Source: Paragemmobacter straminiformis
GTDB lineage: Bacteria; Pseudomonadota; Alphaproteobacteria; Rhodobacterales; Rhodobacteraceae
Assembly (NCBI RefSeq): GCF_014243445.1
Contig: NZ_JACLQD010000002.1
Span: 682,001 to 746,000, forward strand
Length of the DNA stretch: 64,000 nucleotides
Reading direction: 5' to 3'
Part shown: positions 42,056-52,991 of the stretch, in pieces
Layout: each line of letters begins with the position of its first letter
Position numbering within the stretch: the stretch's first letter is position 1
Notes under the pieces: generated by a model
The model's input: the letters and a program-made list of their open reading frames with translations, nothing else
Told to the model about the DNA's origin: nothing
The model's database searches: none
Program-made: the position numbers and the translations under genes

Positions 42056-44064
42056 GGCGACCAGAGCCGCCGTGCCGAACGGGTCGGCACGAGGCGCAGG
42101 TCGTCGTAGACGGCCACGGCGCCTGTGCGCGAAAGAAGCGTAAGGTCGATCAGCAGACAGCCCTTGCCCGTCGCTTCGGCCGGAAGGATGACGATATCGG
42201 CAAGGGTGCAGGGATCGCGGCCCGCGAGATCGGCCTTTGGCACCAGCATCAGCCCGCGTTGGCCGTTCAGGGTGAAGCGCAGGCCGAGCGGATCCGGAAC
42301 GAAGCCCGCGCGTGCTGCGGCCTGATCCTGCGGCGCAAGATCGCCATCGTTTTCAAGCCATGTCTTTGCGGCAAAGCCGCCGCCCTTGGGTTTCGACAGG
42401 GCGCGCCCCTCGGGGCCAAGCAGGCCGGCAAGGCGGGCATCAGGGGTGACAAGCAGCGCCGGACGCCCTGACTTGGCCCAGAAGACAAGCGCGAGCGCGA
42501 CGAGCGGCAGCCCCGCGAACCGCCCGCCGCCGCGCCAGAGCATCGCCCAAAGGAGGCCAAGTGTCAGGACCGGCAGCACCCAGGGCGGGGGCGCGGGAAT
42601 GGCGGTGACCGCGCCTTCGATGCCGGCCACCAGACGGGCGACGTAGAGGATCCACCCCGCCCCCTGCCCCATCACCCAGAGCGGCGCATCGGCAAGGCCG
42701 ACGGGGGCCAGCAGGGCGGCCATCGCGCCTGCGGGCATGACGACGGCACCCATGACGGGAACGGTGAGCAGATTGGCAAGAAAGCCGTAATCCGCGAAAC
42801 GGTTGAAATGTGCCGCCGCATAAGGCGCGGTCGCCAGCCCGCCGATGAGCGAGGAGACGACCAGAACCAGCGCCTCGCGCCTGAGGCGTGACAGGCCCGC
42901 CGGCAAGCGGGCGTTGATCGCCTCGAACCCCGCGATCAGGGCGATGGTGGCGGCAAAGCTCATCTGGAAACCGGGGGCGAGAAGCGCCTCGGGCTGCCAG
43001 AGAAGCAGGATGAGCGCGGCGAGAGAGACCGAACGCAGCGTGATGGCGCGGCGGTCGAAGAGCACCGCGCCCAGCATCACCAGCACCATGATGAACGCGC
43101 GCTCGGTCGCGACATTGGCGCCGGAGAGCAGCAGGTAGAAGCTGGCCACCCCCAGCGAGACGAGGGCGGCGAGTTTGCGCGTGTCGATGCGCAGGGCGAC
43201 ATAGGGCAGCAGCGCAAGGCCGTAGCGCAGCAGGGAAAAGACGAAGCCGATCAGGAAGGCGAGGTTCATGCCGGAAATGGCAAGAAGATGGGCAAGGCTG
43301 GAATCGCGCAGCGCCTGCACCGCGTCGAGCGACAGGCCCGAGCGGTCGCCTGTCATCGCCCCGGCGGCAAAGGCCCCGGCATCGCCCGCTATGCGCGACT
43401 GGATGGCAAGGGTAAGGCGGCTGCGGAGCTGGCCGATCCACTGCTCGCCCGCTGCCGGTTCCTGCCACAGGAGCATGGGGCTGCGGGTGTAGCCGACGGC
43501 GCCAAGCCCTTCGAAATAGGCCATCTGGCGGAAATCGAAGCTGCCGGGTTCGACCGGGCCTTCGGGGGCGGCAAGATTGGCCGTGACCATGACCACCTGC
43601 CCCGGTTTCGGGGTAAAGACCGATTGGTCGCCGTGCAGCGAGATGCGGGCGCGAAGGGGGGTGCGGCCCGGGGGCACGCGGTCGAGTGCCACGCGGTCGA
43701 GGGTGACGCGCAGGGCATCGGTTTGCGAACGGTCCACCTCGACCACGCGGCCGGTGACGGGGCCGTAATACCTGCCTTGCAGCATCGGACCCTGCACGAG
43801 ATGGGCGCGCAATCCGGCGGCAATGACACCGGCAAGCAGGCAGGCAAGGAACAGGGCGGGAGCTTGGGCAAGATCGCGGCGGGCCAGCGGAAGCAGTGCC
43901 ACCAGACCCGCGAGGCAGAGCAGGTAGGCAGAAGGCGCGGGTTCCACCGGCAAAGAGAACCAGAGACCGACCCCCGTGCCAACCCCCACGGGGGCAAAGG
44001 GAAAGAGATGGCCGCGTGCCGCAAGCAGGCGCTGCAAAGGCCATGTGATCCAAGCCCCGCCCAC
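42052..44064 (-). CDS. ComEC/Rec2-family DNA-uptake channel protein, without metallo-lactamase motif
   Basis: A 670-residue inner-membrane protein. An N-terminal soluble part (about 75-195, with [17 protein letters not shown]) resembles DUF4131/ComEC N-terminal regions. The competence core follows with [40 protein letters not shown] and several membrane segments. The last roughly 150 residues are soluble but lack an HxHxDH metal site, which is common in proteobacterial homologues. The start is a GTG at 44064 with a weak ribosome site, so the exact N-terminus is uncertain. It is divergent from gltX. Confidence 0.83.
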   Translation of the reverse strand: MGGAWITWPLQRLLAARGHLFPFAPVGVGTGVGLWFSLPVEPAPSAYLLCLAGLVALLPLARRDLAQAPALFLACLLAGVIAAGLRAHLVQGPMLQGRYYGPVTGRVVEVDRSQTDALRVTLDRVALDRVPPGRTPLRARISLHGDQSVFTPKPGQVVMVTANLAAPEGPVEPGSFDFRQMAYFEGLGAVGYTRSPMLLWQEPAAGEQWIGQLRSRLTLAIQSRIAGDAGAFAAGAMTGDRSGLSLDAVQALRDSSLAHLLAISGMNLAFLIGFVFSLLRYGLALLPYVALRIDTRKLAALVSLGVASFYLLLSGANVATERAFIMVLVMLGAVLFDRRAITLRSVSLAALILLLWQPEALLAPGFQMSFAATIALIAGFEAINARLPAGLSRLRREALVLVVSSLIGGLATAPYAAAHFNRFADYGFLANLLTVPVMGAVVMPAGAMAALLAPVGLADAPLWVMGQGAGWILYVARLVAGIEGAVTAIPAPPPWVLPVLTLGLLWAMLWRGGGRFAGLPLVALALVFWAKSGRPALLVTPDARLAGLLGPEGRALSKPKGGGFAAKTWLENDGDLAPQDQAAARAGFVPDPLGLRFTLNGQRGLMLVPKADLAGRDPCTLADIVILPAEATGKGCLLIDLTLLSRTGAVAVYDDLRLVPTRSARRLWSP

Positions 44065-44140
44065 CTTGTTTTGCGCCCCGCGATTGCCTAGAGATGCGCC
44101 GACCCTATGTCCCCGATGGTTTCCGAAAGGTTAATTCCCG

Positions 44141-45553
44141 ATGAGCGCTGCCGCAAAGCCTGTCGTCACCCGCTTCGCGCCCTCGCCCACGGGGTATCTG
44201 CATATCGGCGGCGGGCGGACCGCGCTGTTCAACTGGCTTTACGCCCGTGGCCGTGGCGGCAAGTTCCTGCTGCGGATCGAGGATACCGACCGCGAGCGGT
44301 CGACCCCCGAGGCGACGGAAGCGATCCTGCAAGGGTTGCGCTGGCTTGGCCTTGACTGGGACGGCGAGGCGGTGAGCCAGTTCGAACGCAAGGACCGCCA
44401 TGCCGAGGTGGCGCACCAGATGCTGGGGCGCGGCACGGCCTACAAGTGCTTTTCGACGCAAGAGGAAATTGCCGCCTATCGCGCCGCGCAGGAAGCGGCG
44501 GGGGCAAGCTATGCGGTGTTCCAAAGCCCGTGGCGCGATGTGGCGCCCGCCGATTACCCCGATCTGCCCTATGTCATCCGCATGAAGGCCCCGCGCGACG
44601 GCGAGACGGTGATCGACGATCAGGTGCAGGGGCGCGTGGTGATCCAGAATGCCACGCTTGACGATATGATCGTGCTGCGATCCGACGGCACGCCGACCTA
44701 TATGCTGGCGGTTGTGGTCGATGACCATGACATGGGGGTCACGCATGTGATCCGTGGCGACGACCACCTGAACAACGCCGCGCGCCAGCAGATGGTCTAT
44801 GACGCGATGGGCTGGGATATTCCGGTCTGGGCGCATATCCCGCTGATTCACGGACCCGACGGCAAGAAGCTGTCCAAGCGCCACGGGGCGACGGCGGTGG
44901 GCGATTATCAGGCGCAGGGCTATCCGGCGGCGGGGATGCGGAATTACCTGACGCGGCTTGGCTGGGCGCATGGCAATGACGAATTCTTCACCAGCGCGCA
45001 GGCGATGGAATGGTTCGATCTGGGGGGAATCGGTCGCTCGCCCGCGCGGCTTGATTTCAAGAAGCTGGAAAACATCTGCGGCCAGCACATCGCGGCGGCC
45101 GACGATGCTGCGCTGCTGCATGAATTGGAGGCCTATCTTGTCGCAGCGCACAGGGACTTGCTTACCGACGCACAGCGCGACCTTCTGTCCCGCGCGATGT
45201 ATTGCGTCAAGGACCGGGCCAAAACCTTCCCCGAACTGCTTGAAAAGGCACATTTCGCGCTGATTTCCCGCCCCGTCGTGGCCGATGAGGCGGCGGCGGC
45301 CGCACTGGATACGGTATCCCGTGGTATACTGAAATCGTTGACGCCGCGCCTGCAAACTGGTAGCTGGACGAAAGAGACTCTGGAGCCGATCCTGACCGAA
45401 ATCGCCGCGGCCCACGGCATCGGTTTTGGCAAATTGGCTGCACCACTGCGCGCCGCCCTTGCGGGGCGAACCGCGACACCCAGCGTCTATGACATGATGC
45501 TTGTCATAGGCCGGGACGAGACGATTGCGCGGCTGGAGGATGCCGCCGGCTGA
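44141..45553 (+). CDS. gltX: glutamyl-tRNA synthetase
   Basis: A 470-residue class I synthetase. The HIGH-type motif is [20 protein letters not shown] (residues about 11-30), the KMSKS-type motif is [46 protein letters not shown] is split by the usual insertion. Many alphaproteobacteria use it to charge both tRNA-Glu and tRNA-Gln with glutamate. The gatB gene found in this window would then finish Gln-tRNA. ATG 44141 follows AAAGG. Confidence 0.93.
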   Translation: MSAAAKPVVTRFAPSPTGYLHIGGGRTALFNWLYARGRGGKFLLRIEDTDRERSTPEATEAILQGLRWLGLDWDGEAVSQFERKDRHAEVAHQMLGRGTAYKCFSTQEEIAAYRAAQEAAGASYAVFQSPWRDVAPADYPDLPYVIRMKAPRDGETVIDDQVQGRVVIQNATLDDMIVLRSDGTPTYMLAVVVDDHDMGVTHVIRGDDHLNNAARQQMVYDAMGWDIPVWAHIPLIHGPDGKKLSKRHGATAVGDYQAQGYPAAGMRNYLTRLGWAHGNDEFFTSAQAMEWFDLGGIGRSPARLDFKKLENICGQHIAAADDAALLHELEAYLVAAHRDLLTDAQRDLLSRAMYCVKDRAKTFPELLEKAHFALISRPVVADEAAAAALDTVSRGILKSLTPRLQTGSWTKETLEPILTEIAAAHGIGFGKLAAPLRAALAGRTATPSVYDMMLVIGRDETIARLEDAAG

Positions 45554-45637
45554 TTCCGGCACCTTCCCCCGACCGCTTGGCTGCATATGCCGCACCCGGT
45601 CTGCTCCGGTCTGCGGTTTTCAAGGGGAAGTTGAGAG

Positions 45638-46933
45638 ATGGCCGACGCCAAAAGATCCGCGACACTGACGCTCGACGGCAAGTCATACGACCTGCCGATC
45701 CATTCGCCGACGCTCGGCCCCGATGTGCTGGATATCCGCAAGCTTTACGCCGAGGCGGATGTCTTTACCTTTGACCCCGGCTTCACCTCGACCGCGGCTT
45801 GCGAAAGCGCCATCACCTATATCGACGGCGACAAGGGCGAGCTGCTGCACCGTGGCTATCCGATCGAGCAACTGGCCAAGCAGTCGACCTATCTCGAGGT
45901 GTGCTACCTGCTGCTGTACGGCGAATTGCCGAATGCGTCGCAGCTTGCCGATTTCAAGGGCCGCGTGACGCGCCACACGATGGTGCATGAGCAGATGCAC
46001 AACTTCTTCCGCGGTTTCCGCCGTGACAGCCACCCGATGGCGACGATGGTGGGCGTGGTCGGCGCGATGTCGGCCTTTTACCACGACAGCCTTGACATCA
46101 ATGACCCGTGGCAGCGCGAGGTCGCGGCGATCCGCATGGTGGCCAAGCTGCCGACGATCGCGGCGATGGCCTACAAGTATTCGGTCGGCCAGCCCTTTGT
46201 TTACCCCAAGAACGCGCATAGCTATGCGGGCAACTTCCTGCACATGTGCTTTGCGGTTCCGGCCGAGGATTATGTCGTCAATCCGGTGCTGGAAAAGGCG
46301 ATGGACCGGATCATGATGCTTCATGCCGACCACGAGCAGAACGCATCGACCAGCACCGTGCGCCTTGCGGGGTCTTCGGGTGCGAACCCCTTTGCCTGCA
46401 TCGCGGCGGGGATTGCCTGCCTGTGGGGTCCGGCGCATGGCGGCGCGAACCAGGCCTGTCTTGAAATGCTCAAGGAAATCGGGACGGTCGACCGTATTCC
46501 GGAATATGTCGCCAAGGCGAAGGACAAGAATTCCGGCTTCCGCCTGATGGGCTTTGGCCACCGCGTCTACAAGAACTTCGACCCGCGCGCGACGGTGATG
46601 AAGGAATCGGCCGACGAGGTGCTTGACCTTTTGGGCGCGCATAACAACCCGCTGTTGCAGGTGGCCAAGGAGCTGGAGCGGATCGCCCTGTCGGACGATT
46701 ACTTCATCTCGAAGAAGCTTTATCCGAACGTCGACTTCTACTCGGGGATCATTCTGGAAGCGATGGGGTTCCCGACCTCGATGTTCACCCCGATCTTTGC
46801 GATTTCGCGCACGGTGGGGTGGATTTCGCAGTGGAAAGAGATGATCGGCGAGGCGAACCAGAAGATCGGCCGCCCGCGTCAGCTTTACATCGGCGAGAAG
46901 CAGCGCGACTATGTGGATATCCGTCACCGCTGA
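45638..46933 (+). CDS. gltA: citrate synthase
   Basis: A 431-residue type II (hexameric, Gram-negative type) citrate synthase, entry enzyme of the TCA cycle. Catalytic histidines and aspartate are in [24 protein letters not shown] and [13 protein letters not shown]. The N-terminal domain [19 protein letters not shown] is typical of this type. A hairpin plus TTTT follows. Confidence 0.96.
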   Translation: MADAKRSATLTLDGKSYDLPIHSPTLGPDVLDIRKLYAEADVFTFDPGFTSTAACESAITYIDGDKGELLHRGYPIEQLAKQSTYLEVCYLLLYGELPNASQLADFKGRVTRHTMVHEQMHNFFRGFRRDSHPMATMVGVVGAMSAFYHDSLDINDPWQREVAAIRMVAKLPTIAAMAYKYSVGQPFVYPKNAHSYAGNFLHMCFAVPAEDYVVNPVLEKAMDRIMMLHADHEQNASTSTVRLAGSSGANPFACIAAGIACLWGPAHGGANQACLEMLKEIGTVDRIPEYVAKAKDKNSGFRLMGFGHRVYKNFDPRATVMKESADEVLDLLGAHNNPLLQVAKELERIALSDDYFISKKLYPNVDFYSGIILEAMGFPTSMFTPIFAISRTVGWISQWKEMIGEANQKIGRPRQLYIGEKQRDYVDIRHR

Positions 46934-46953
46934 GCGGTCGGTTGGAATGGAAA

Positions 46954-46978
46954 GCGGCGGCCCATCGGGCCGCCGTTT

Positions 46979-46979
<1 letters not shown>
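46954..46979 (+). terminator. rho-independent terminator after gltA
   Basis: CGGCGGCCC (46955-46963), loop ATC, GGGCCGCCG (46967-46975), then TTTT (46976-46979). The last T is the first base of the reversed aguB stop codon, so it also ends at that convergent gene. Confidence 0.85.
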
Positions 46980-47860
<881 letters not shown>

Positions 47861-47863
47861 GGT

Positions 47864-50137
47864 TCAGCCCCGCGCCTCTTGCAGCCATTGCCAGATGCGC
47901 AGCGGCGTGAAGGGCATGTCGACGCGGCTGACACCCCTTGGCGCGAGCGCATCGCGCACCGCGTTCGAGATCGCGCCAAGCGCGCCGACGGTGCCAGCCT
48001 CGCCGCAGCCTTTCATGCCCAAGGGGTTCATGATCGAAGGCGTGGGTTCGCTGGTAAAGGCGATGAAAGGCAGGTCGGTGGCGCGGGGCATGGCGTAATC
48101 CATGAAGCTGGCGGTGAGAAGCTGGCCGGAGGCGTCATAGACGCCGTTTTCGGTGACGGCCTGACCGAAACCCTGTGCCACGCCGCCATGCACCTGCCCC
48201 ATCGCCAGCGTGGGCTGGATCAGGGTGCCGAAATCATCGACCACGGTGTAGCGGTCAAGCCGGAGCGCGCCGGTTTCGGGGTCGATCTCGACCTCGGCCA
48301 GATGGGCGCCGTTGGGGAAGGAGCGCCCTTCCAGCGTGATGGTGGCGGATTGGTCGCAAAGGTCGGCGCGGCCCTTTTCGCGGGCAAGGGCGGCGGCTTC
48401 GGCCAGCGTGAGGCGCAGGTTGCTGCCCGCCGCGCCGAAAGTGTCATCGCTGAAGGTGACGGCGGGAAGGTCGAGCGTCTCTTGCAGGAAGGCCGCGAAG
48501 GCTGCGACCACCTGTTGCACGGTGGCGCGGATGGCGGTGCCCTGCACGGTGACCGACCGCGACCCGCCGGTGCCGCCGCCCTTGGCGATGCGGTCGCTGT
48601 CGCCCTGAACGATGCGGATCAGATCTTCGTCGATGCCGGTCTGTTCGGCGACCATGCGGGCATAGACGGTTTCATGCCCCTGCCCGTTCGACTGGGTGCC
48701 GACGTAAAGCGTGGCGCCGCCGTCATCATCAAGCACCAACCGCGCGGTTTCGTCGGCATCGCCGAGGATGGATTCGATATAGGTCGCAAGGCCGAAGCCG
48801 CGCAGCAGGCCCTTGGCCTCGGTCGCCTTTTTGCGGGCGGGAAAGCCTGCCACATCGCCCTGCACCACGGCTGAATCGAGGACGCGGTCGAAATCGCCCA
48901 CATCGACGGTTTCGCCGGTGGCGGTGGCATAGGGGAACTGGCGGATGAAGCTGCGGCGGCGCAGGTCGAACGGGTCGACGCCAAGCTGCCGCGCGGCATC
49001 GTCCATCGCGCGTTCGATGGTCAGGATCGCTTCGGGGCGGCCCGCGCCGCGATAGGCATCGACGGGGGCGGTGTTGGTGTAGACGCCAAGCGCGTTCAGC
49101 CATGCGGTCTTGATGTCGTAAAGACCGGTCAGCACCTTGGCGAAAAGCTCGGACTGGATGGCCTGCGCATAGCCCGAGTTGTAGGCGCCAAGGTTCGAGA
49201 TCAGGCGCACGCGGTAGGCGGTGATCTTCAGATCGGCGTCAAAGGCGAGGTCGGCCACGGCGACGAGGTCGCGGCCTGCGTTGTCGGTCAGCATCGCCTC
49301 GGTCCGTTCGGACATCCAGCGGACGGGGCGGCCAAGGGTGCGCGCGGCATGGGCGATGCAGGGATATTCGGGGTAGCTGAAGGATTTCATCCCGAAACCG
49401 CCGCCGACATCGGGGTTGGTGACGCGGACGGCTTCGCGCCGAAGGCCCAGCATGCGGGCGAGTTCCTTCCTTTCGCCCCAGACGCCCTGCCCGTTCACGC
49501 AAAGATGCAGGCGGCCGTCTGTCCATTCGGCCCATGCGCCGCGGGTTTCAAGGCTGTTGACGATGACGCGGTTGTGGATGACCTCGGTGCTGGTGGTGTG
49601 GGCGGCGGCGGCAAAGGCGGCCTCGACCGCCGCTTCCTGACCGATGCCCCAGTCGAAGGCGCGGTTGGCGGGCGCTTCGGGGTGGATGGCGGGGCCGTCG
49701 AAATCGAGCGAGATGGTCACGGGCAGATCGCGGGTTTCGATGTCGATCAGCTCGGCCGCGTCACGGGCGGCTTGCAGGCTGTCGGCCACGATCATCGCCA
49801 CGGCCTCGCCGACGAAGCGGATGCGTTTGTGCGCAAGCACGGGGCGTTCGGGGGCGGCGCCTTCGCTGCCGTCACGGTTTTCGACGGTTTCGAATTTCAT
49901 CCCGATCTTGACGCCTGCGGCGATCAGGTCCGCAGCCGAAACCACCAGATGCACGCCCGGCGCCGCGCGCGCGGCCGAGAGGTCGAGGCCGACAAGTTCG
50001 GCATGGGCGACATCGGCCCGCACGAACCAGGCGTAAAGCGCGTCGCTTGGGGCGATATCATCGACGTAGCGGCCCGTTCCGGTCAGAAAGCGCAGGTCTT
50101 CGCGGCGGCGGAGCGGTTGGGCAGAGCCGAATTTCAT
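47864..50137 (-). CDS. form II CoxL-like molybdenum hydroxylase large subunit, unaccompanied
   Basis: A 757-residue protein of the xanthine dehydrogenase/CO dehydrogenase large-subunit family. The active-site loop is AYRGAGR (residues 361-367), the mark of form II (form I has AYxCSFR). DVGGGFGMK, GTQSNGQGHETVYARM, GTGGSRSVTVQGTA and MKGCGEAGT (with the catalytic glutamate) bind the molybdopterin cofactor. Small iron-sulphur and medium FAD subunits, normally adjacent, are not seen in the window. It is followed by aguB after 3 nt. The substrate is unknown; CO is unlikely for form II. Confidence 0.85.
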   Translation of the reverse strand: MKFGSAQPLRRREDLRFLTGTGRYVDDIAPSDALYAWFVRADVAHAELVGLDLSAARAAPGVHLVVSAADLIAAGVKIGMKFETVENRDGSEGAAPERPVLAHKRIRFVGEAVAMIVADSLQAARDAAELIDIETRDLPVTISLDFDGPAIHPEAPANRAFDWGIGQEAAVEAAFAAAAHTTSTEVIHNRVIVNSLETRGAWAEWTDGRLHLCVNGQGVWGERKELARMLGLRREAVRVTNPDVGGGFGMKSFSYPEYPCIAHAARTLGRPVRWMSERTEAMLTDNAGRDLVAVADLAFDADLKITAYRVRLISNLGAYNSGYAQAIQSELFAKVLTGLYDIKTAWLNALGVYTNTAPVDAYRGAGRPEAILTIERAMDDAARQLGVDPFDLRRRSFIRQFPYATATGETVDVGDFDRVLDSAVVQGDVAGFPARKKATEAKGLLRGFGLATYIESILGDADETARLVLDDDGGATLYVGTQSNGQGHETVYARMVAEQTGIDEDLIRIVQGDSDRIAKGGGTGGSRSVTVQGTAIRATVQQVVAAFAAFLQETLDLPAVTFSDDTFGAAGSNLRLTLAEAAALAREKGRADLCDQSATITLEGRSFPNGAHLAEVEIDPETGALRLDRYTVVDDFGTLIQPTLAMGQVHGGVAQGFGQAVTENGVYDASGQLLTASFMDYAMPRATDLPFIAFTSEPTPSIMNPLGMKGCGEAGTVGALGAISNAVRDALAPRGVSRVDMPFTPLRIWQWLQEARG

Positions 50138-50164
50138 GGATGGTTTCCCCTGGCGTTGCCACGG

Positions 50165-50202
50165 AAAACTACGCCCCCGACCGGAAATGTCCAGTCGGGG
50201 GC
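50165..50202 (-). terminator. terminator after the ornithine/lysine decarboxylase gene
   Basis: GCCCCCGAC (50173-50181) and GTCGGGGGC (50194-50202) form a perfect stem. On the minus strand GTAGTTTTCC follows (T-run complement of 50165-50168). It separates the decarboxylase gene from the molybdenum hydroxylase gene. Confidence 0.75.
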
Positions 50203-50227
50203 GCGATTTAGTCGGATCTTTGCGGTG

Positions 50228-51373
50228 TCAGACGCGCAGCGACAGGACAGTGGCCATCTGAAGCTCGCCAAAGCCGTTGAAGCGGCTGTTGGTGACGACC
50301 GAATAGGCCCCCATGCCCTGCACGATGACATAGTCGCCTTCGTGGATGTCGGCAGGCAGCGGCACCTCGCCGGGCAGACGGTCGACCGAGTCGCAGGTGG
50401 GGCCAAAGACGATGCGCGGCACGGTCGGGCCTTGGCGGCGGTCGCCGTTCGGGGAGAGAACCTCGATCCGGTCGATGACGCCGATCAGCGGCAGTTCGGT
50501 GAGCGAGCCGTAGACACCGTCGTTGAGGAAAACATGGGTGTCGTCGCGCAGGGCCTTGATGCGGGCGGCCAGCGTGAAGGCATCGCCGCAGAGGGCGCGG
50601 CCGGGTTCGCAGACCAGAAGCGGGCGCTCGTCGCCGAAGGATTCGGTGGCGACGCGGTCGATCAGCTGGAAGGTGGCTTCAAGCTGCGGCAGCACGCCCG
50701 ACAGGCGGTGCGAGGGGAAGCCGCCGCCCACGTTCAGCCGGGCGATGGTGACGCCCGCGTCGCGCGCGATGTCGGCTGCGGTGCGGATATAGGTCTCCCA
50801 CGCGGCGGGGTCGGTGCATTGCGTGCCGGGGTGGAAGGTGATCGAGGGGATGAAGCCCGCTTCGGCCACGGTTTTCAGCAGCTCGGTCGCAAGTTCGACG
50901 GTCGCGCCGAATTTCGCGCCGAAGTTATAGGCAGCGCCCGAGACCGGCAGCTTGAAGCGCACCGAGATTTCGGTATCGGCGGTGGGCACGAGTTCGATCA
51001 GCTTCGCCAGTTCCGATTTCGAGTCGACCGAGTAGGACTTTACGCCCTTTTCCACGGCATGCAGGATTTCGGCCCGTGCGCGCACGGGGTTGTTGTAGTG
51101 GATCGCGGCATCGGGGGCGAGGCGGCGGATCAGGTCGATCTCGAAAGCCGAGGCGCAGTCATAGCCGCGAATCCCTGCGGCGGCGAGGTTTTCGATCACC
51201 TCTTCGCCGGGGTTCGACTTGACGGCATAGGTGACCATGCCGGGGAATCCGTCGATGAAACGGCGGGCTGCGGCCTGCAGCGCCGAGGGCGAGAAGAACA
51301 GCACCGGATTTTCCGGTTGCTGGTTGCGGAGAAATTCGGTCGGATTGGTCCAGATCGTTTTGGACAGTCCCAT
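50228..51373 (-). CDS. ornithine/lysine decarboxylase, fold type III
   Basis: A 381-residue PLP enzyme of the alanine-racemase-fold decarboxylases. The PLP lysine is K52 in YAVKSNP; GGGFPSHRL and CEPGRALCG bind the phosphate; GPTCDSVDRLP carries the active-site cysteine and aspartate of ornithine/diaminopimelate-type enzymes, here of the ornithine/lysine group. It makes putrescine (or cadaverine). The frame is open 28 codons further, but ATG 51373 follows AAAGGAT and begins MGLSKTIWTNP. A structured leader lies directly upstream and an Lrp regulator is divergent. Confidence 0.87.
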   Translation of the reverse strand: MGLSKTIWTNPTEFLRNQQPENPVLFFSPSALQAAARRFIDGFPGMVTYAVKSNPGEEVIENLAAAGIRGYDCASAFEIDLIRRLAPDAAIHYNNPVRARAEILHAVEKGVKSYSVDSKSELAKLIELVPTADTEISVRFKLPVSGAAYNFGAKFGATVELATELLKTVAEAGFIPSITFHPGTQCTDPAAWETYIRTAADIARDAGVTIARLNVGGGFPSHRLSGVLPQLEATFQLIDRVATESFGDERPLLVCEPGRALCGDAFTLAARIKALRDDTHVFLNDGVYGSLTELPLIGVIDRIEVLSPNGDRRQGPTVPRIVFGPTCDSVDRLPGEVPLPADIHEGDYVIVQGMGAYSVVTNSRFNGFGELQMATVLSLRV

Positions 51374-51389
51374 CGGCGTGATCCTTTCT

Positions 51390-51490
51390 GCCAACAAGAC
51401 GCAAGCCCTCCCCCGTTGCCTGTAACGGGACGGCAGCACCTGCGTGGTTTTTTCCAACCAGGCCAGGTGCGTATGAGCCGCCCTTTTCCT
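51390..51490 (-). ncRNA. structured leader upstream of the ornithine/lysine decarboxylase gene (speF-element-like)
   Basis: The 216-bp gap contains clear RNA structure on the minus strand. A hairpin is formed by 51412-51417 (CCCGTT) with 51424-51429 (AACGGG). A large stem-loop is formed by 51436-51442 with 51464-51470, extended inside by 51445-51449 with 51456-51460. An outer stem can form from 51427-51434 with 51477-51483 (one bulge). The first hairpin and the outer stem compete for 51427-51429, so alternative folds are possible. A conserved leader called the speF element is known upstream of ornithine decarboxylase genes in alphaproteobacteria; I assign it by position and structure, not by alignment. 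Confidence 0.55.
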
Positions 51491-51560
51491 GCAACGTAGG
51501 ATGCCGCATATGGGCTACAACTTCACCGGACAAAACTGTATAAATGCTGCGAAACGTCGT

Positions 51561-51566
51561 TATAAT
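51561..51566 (+). promoter_or_regulatory. possible -10 box of the lrp-type gene
   Basis: TATAAT at 51561-51566 lies 24 bp upstream of the Lrp gene start, in the AT-rich part of the divergent gap. No good -35 is seen at the right distance. Confidence 0.3.
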
Positions 51567-51589
51567 GACGAAAAAAGCGGGCAAAATGT

Positions 51590-52021
51590 ATGGATGAACT
51601 TGATCGCAACATTCTGGGGCTTCTGGGGGCCGATGCCCGTATGTCGGTGGCGACACTGGCGCGGCGACTAAAGGTTGCGCGCTCGACCATACAGGCGCGG
51701 CTGGAGCGGCTGGAAACCAGCGGGGTGATCGCCGGATACACGCTGAAACTGGGCGAAGGGGCGAAACAGGGGCGGCTTCGGGCTTCGGTTCTGCTGTCGA
51801 TCGAGCCGCGCGCGCAGGCCGGGGTCTTGCAGCGGCTGAAGTCGATTTCCGAGGTGGAGAAGGTCTTTACCACCAGCGGGCGCTTCGATCTGCTGATGCA
51901 GATCGCCTGCCCCAACACGCAGGTGCTGGATCAGGTGCTGGACCAGATCGGGCAGATGACGGGGGTGAAATCGTCGGAAAGCCTGATCCATCTGTCGACG
52001 CGGATCGACCGCGCGGTCTAG
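51590..52021 (+). CDS. Lrp/AsnC-family transcriptional regulator
   Basis: A 143-residue regulator. The N-terminal winged helix spans about 1-60 (LDRNILGLLGADARMSVATL, KVARSTIQARLERLETSGVI), followed by the RAM ligand-binding domain (about 65-140, RASVLLSIEPRAQ, VEKVFTTSGRFDLLMQIAC). These proteins sense amino acids. It is divergent from the decarboxylase, which it probably controls; this is inferred from position. Its stop overlaps a small convergent gene on CTAG. Confidence 0.9.
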   Translation: MDELDRNILGLLGADARMSVATLARRLKVARSTIQARLERLETSGVIAGYTLKLGEGAKQGRLRASVLLSIEPRAQAGVLQRLKSISEVEKVFTTSGRFDLLMQIACPNTQVLDQVLDQIGQMTGVKSSESLIHLSTRIDRAV

Positions 52022-52227
52022 TTTTGCGGCGGGTGGCAGAGCGGCCTGCCCTGCGCGTCGAAACCGGCCACCACGCATTCCGACCCGTCGGACAGGATGA
52101 GGATCGTGCCCAGGACGATGGCCGCCCTGCGGGAATTGCCGCGCTTGTTGCGGTCGGTCTGCTGCGGTTCGAGGATCGCGGCGAGGTCGGGGATCGGGGG
52201 AATGTCTATGGCCATCTGCACACTCAT
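52018..52227 (-). CDS. small unknown protein
   Basis: A 69-residue protein with no recognised domain. The middle reads NKRGNSRRAAIVLGTILILS and the end GSECVVAGFDAQGRPLCHPP, with two cysteines 17 residues apart. No secretion signal is clear. The start is not certain: ATG 52227 or 52215, neither with a strong ribosome site. It is convergent with the Lrp gene, overlapping it by 4 nt at the stops. Confidence 0.5.
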   Translation of the reverse strand: MSVQMAIDIPPIPDLAAILEPQQTDRNKRGNSRRAAIVLGTILILSDGSECVVAGFDAQGRPLCHPPQN

Positions 52228-52302
52228 ATGGGCCCGAACGGGGCCGGTTACACCATGGACATATGGGAGAGCGGTGGCGGTGGCACAAGGGCCGGGCGGA
52301 GC

Positions 52303-52890
52303 CTAGCCCGCAGGCGCGGGAAAGCTGCGCGTAAGAATGGCGCTGAGGGCAAGGTCGCGGGCTTCGGCTGACAGCCCCCCGAGGGGCTTGAGGCGCCCTG
52401 CCGAGAGCAGGTCGGCCAAGCCGTGGGCACAGGACCAGACGGCGGCGGCATCGGTCTGGTTGCCGCCGATGGCCGCGACCTGCGCCATGAGGTGGCCGTA
52501 GGCGGCGTCAGAGGCGGCGTCGAGGTCGGGGTTGGAAAAATCGGCGCGGTCAGAGCCGAACATCAGGCGGAACAGCGCCGGACGGGCCAGCGCGAAATCG
52601 ACATAGCCAAGGCCCGCCGCAAGCAGTTGGGCGCGCGGGTCGGGCGCGGCCCGCGCCTCGCGCGATGCCTGTGCGGCGAGGAAGCGGTGGAACCCTTCGG
52701 CCGCAAGCGCGGTCAGCAGGCCCTTCGCATCGGTGAAGTGATGGGCAGGTGCGGCGTGGGAGACCCCTGCCCGCCGCGCGACCTGCCGCAGGGAAAAGCC
52801 TTCGACGCCGCGTTCGGCCAGTTCGGCCTCGGCCGCGTCAAGCAAGGCGGCGCGGAGGTCGCCGTGGTGGTATCGTTTCTCATCGGTCAT
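52303..52890 (-). CDS. TetR-family transcriptional regulator with WHG-type C-terminal domain
   Basis: A 195-residue repressor. The DNA-binding helices are about residues 10-55 (LRAALLDAAEAELAERGVEGFSL, RQVARRAGVSHAAPAHHF). The C-terminal domain contains VWSCAHGLADLLSAG, matching the WHG pattern of a TetR subgroup. ATG 52890 follows an AAGG site; longer in-frame starts lie across the operator region. It is divergent from the DUF4281 gene, and two near-identical 15-bp sites lie in between. Confidence 0.87.
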   Translation of the reverse strand: MTDEKRYHHGDLRAALLDAAEAELAERGVEGFSLRQVARRAGVSHAAPAHHFTDAKGLLTALAAEGFHRFLAAQASREARAAPDPRAQLLAAGLGYVDFALARPALFRLMFGSDRADFSNPDLDAASDAAYGHLMAQVAAIGGNQTDAAAVWSCAHGLADLLSAGRLKPLGGLSAEARDLALSAILTRSFPAPAG

Positions 52891-52911
52891 GCGCCTTGGG
52901 TAGGACGCCAT

Positions 52912-52974
52912 CTTGACGGTGTAAAGATTTTTCTTGACCGGCAGGCCGAATCCGCACAACTTGTCACTGTCAAG
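52912..52974. promoter_or_regulatory. twin operator between the TetR and DUF4281 genes
   Basis: CTTGACGGTGTAAAG (52912-52926) and CTTGTCACTGTCAAG (52960-52974) match at 11 of 15 positions, and each is an imperfect palindrome of the form CTTGnC...TGTnAAG. Their centres are 48 bp apart. A further CTTGAC half-site lies at 52933-52938. This fits autoregulation and control of the divergent gene by TetR. Confidence 0.6.
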
Positions 52975-52991
52975 ATAAGGGAGCGCAGCCG

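Noticed and set aside
51374-51457. Longer N-terminus for the ornithine/lysine decarboxylase
   Set aside because: The extension coincides with the structured leader, has no family similarity, and ATG 51373 has a good ribosome site.
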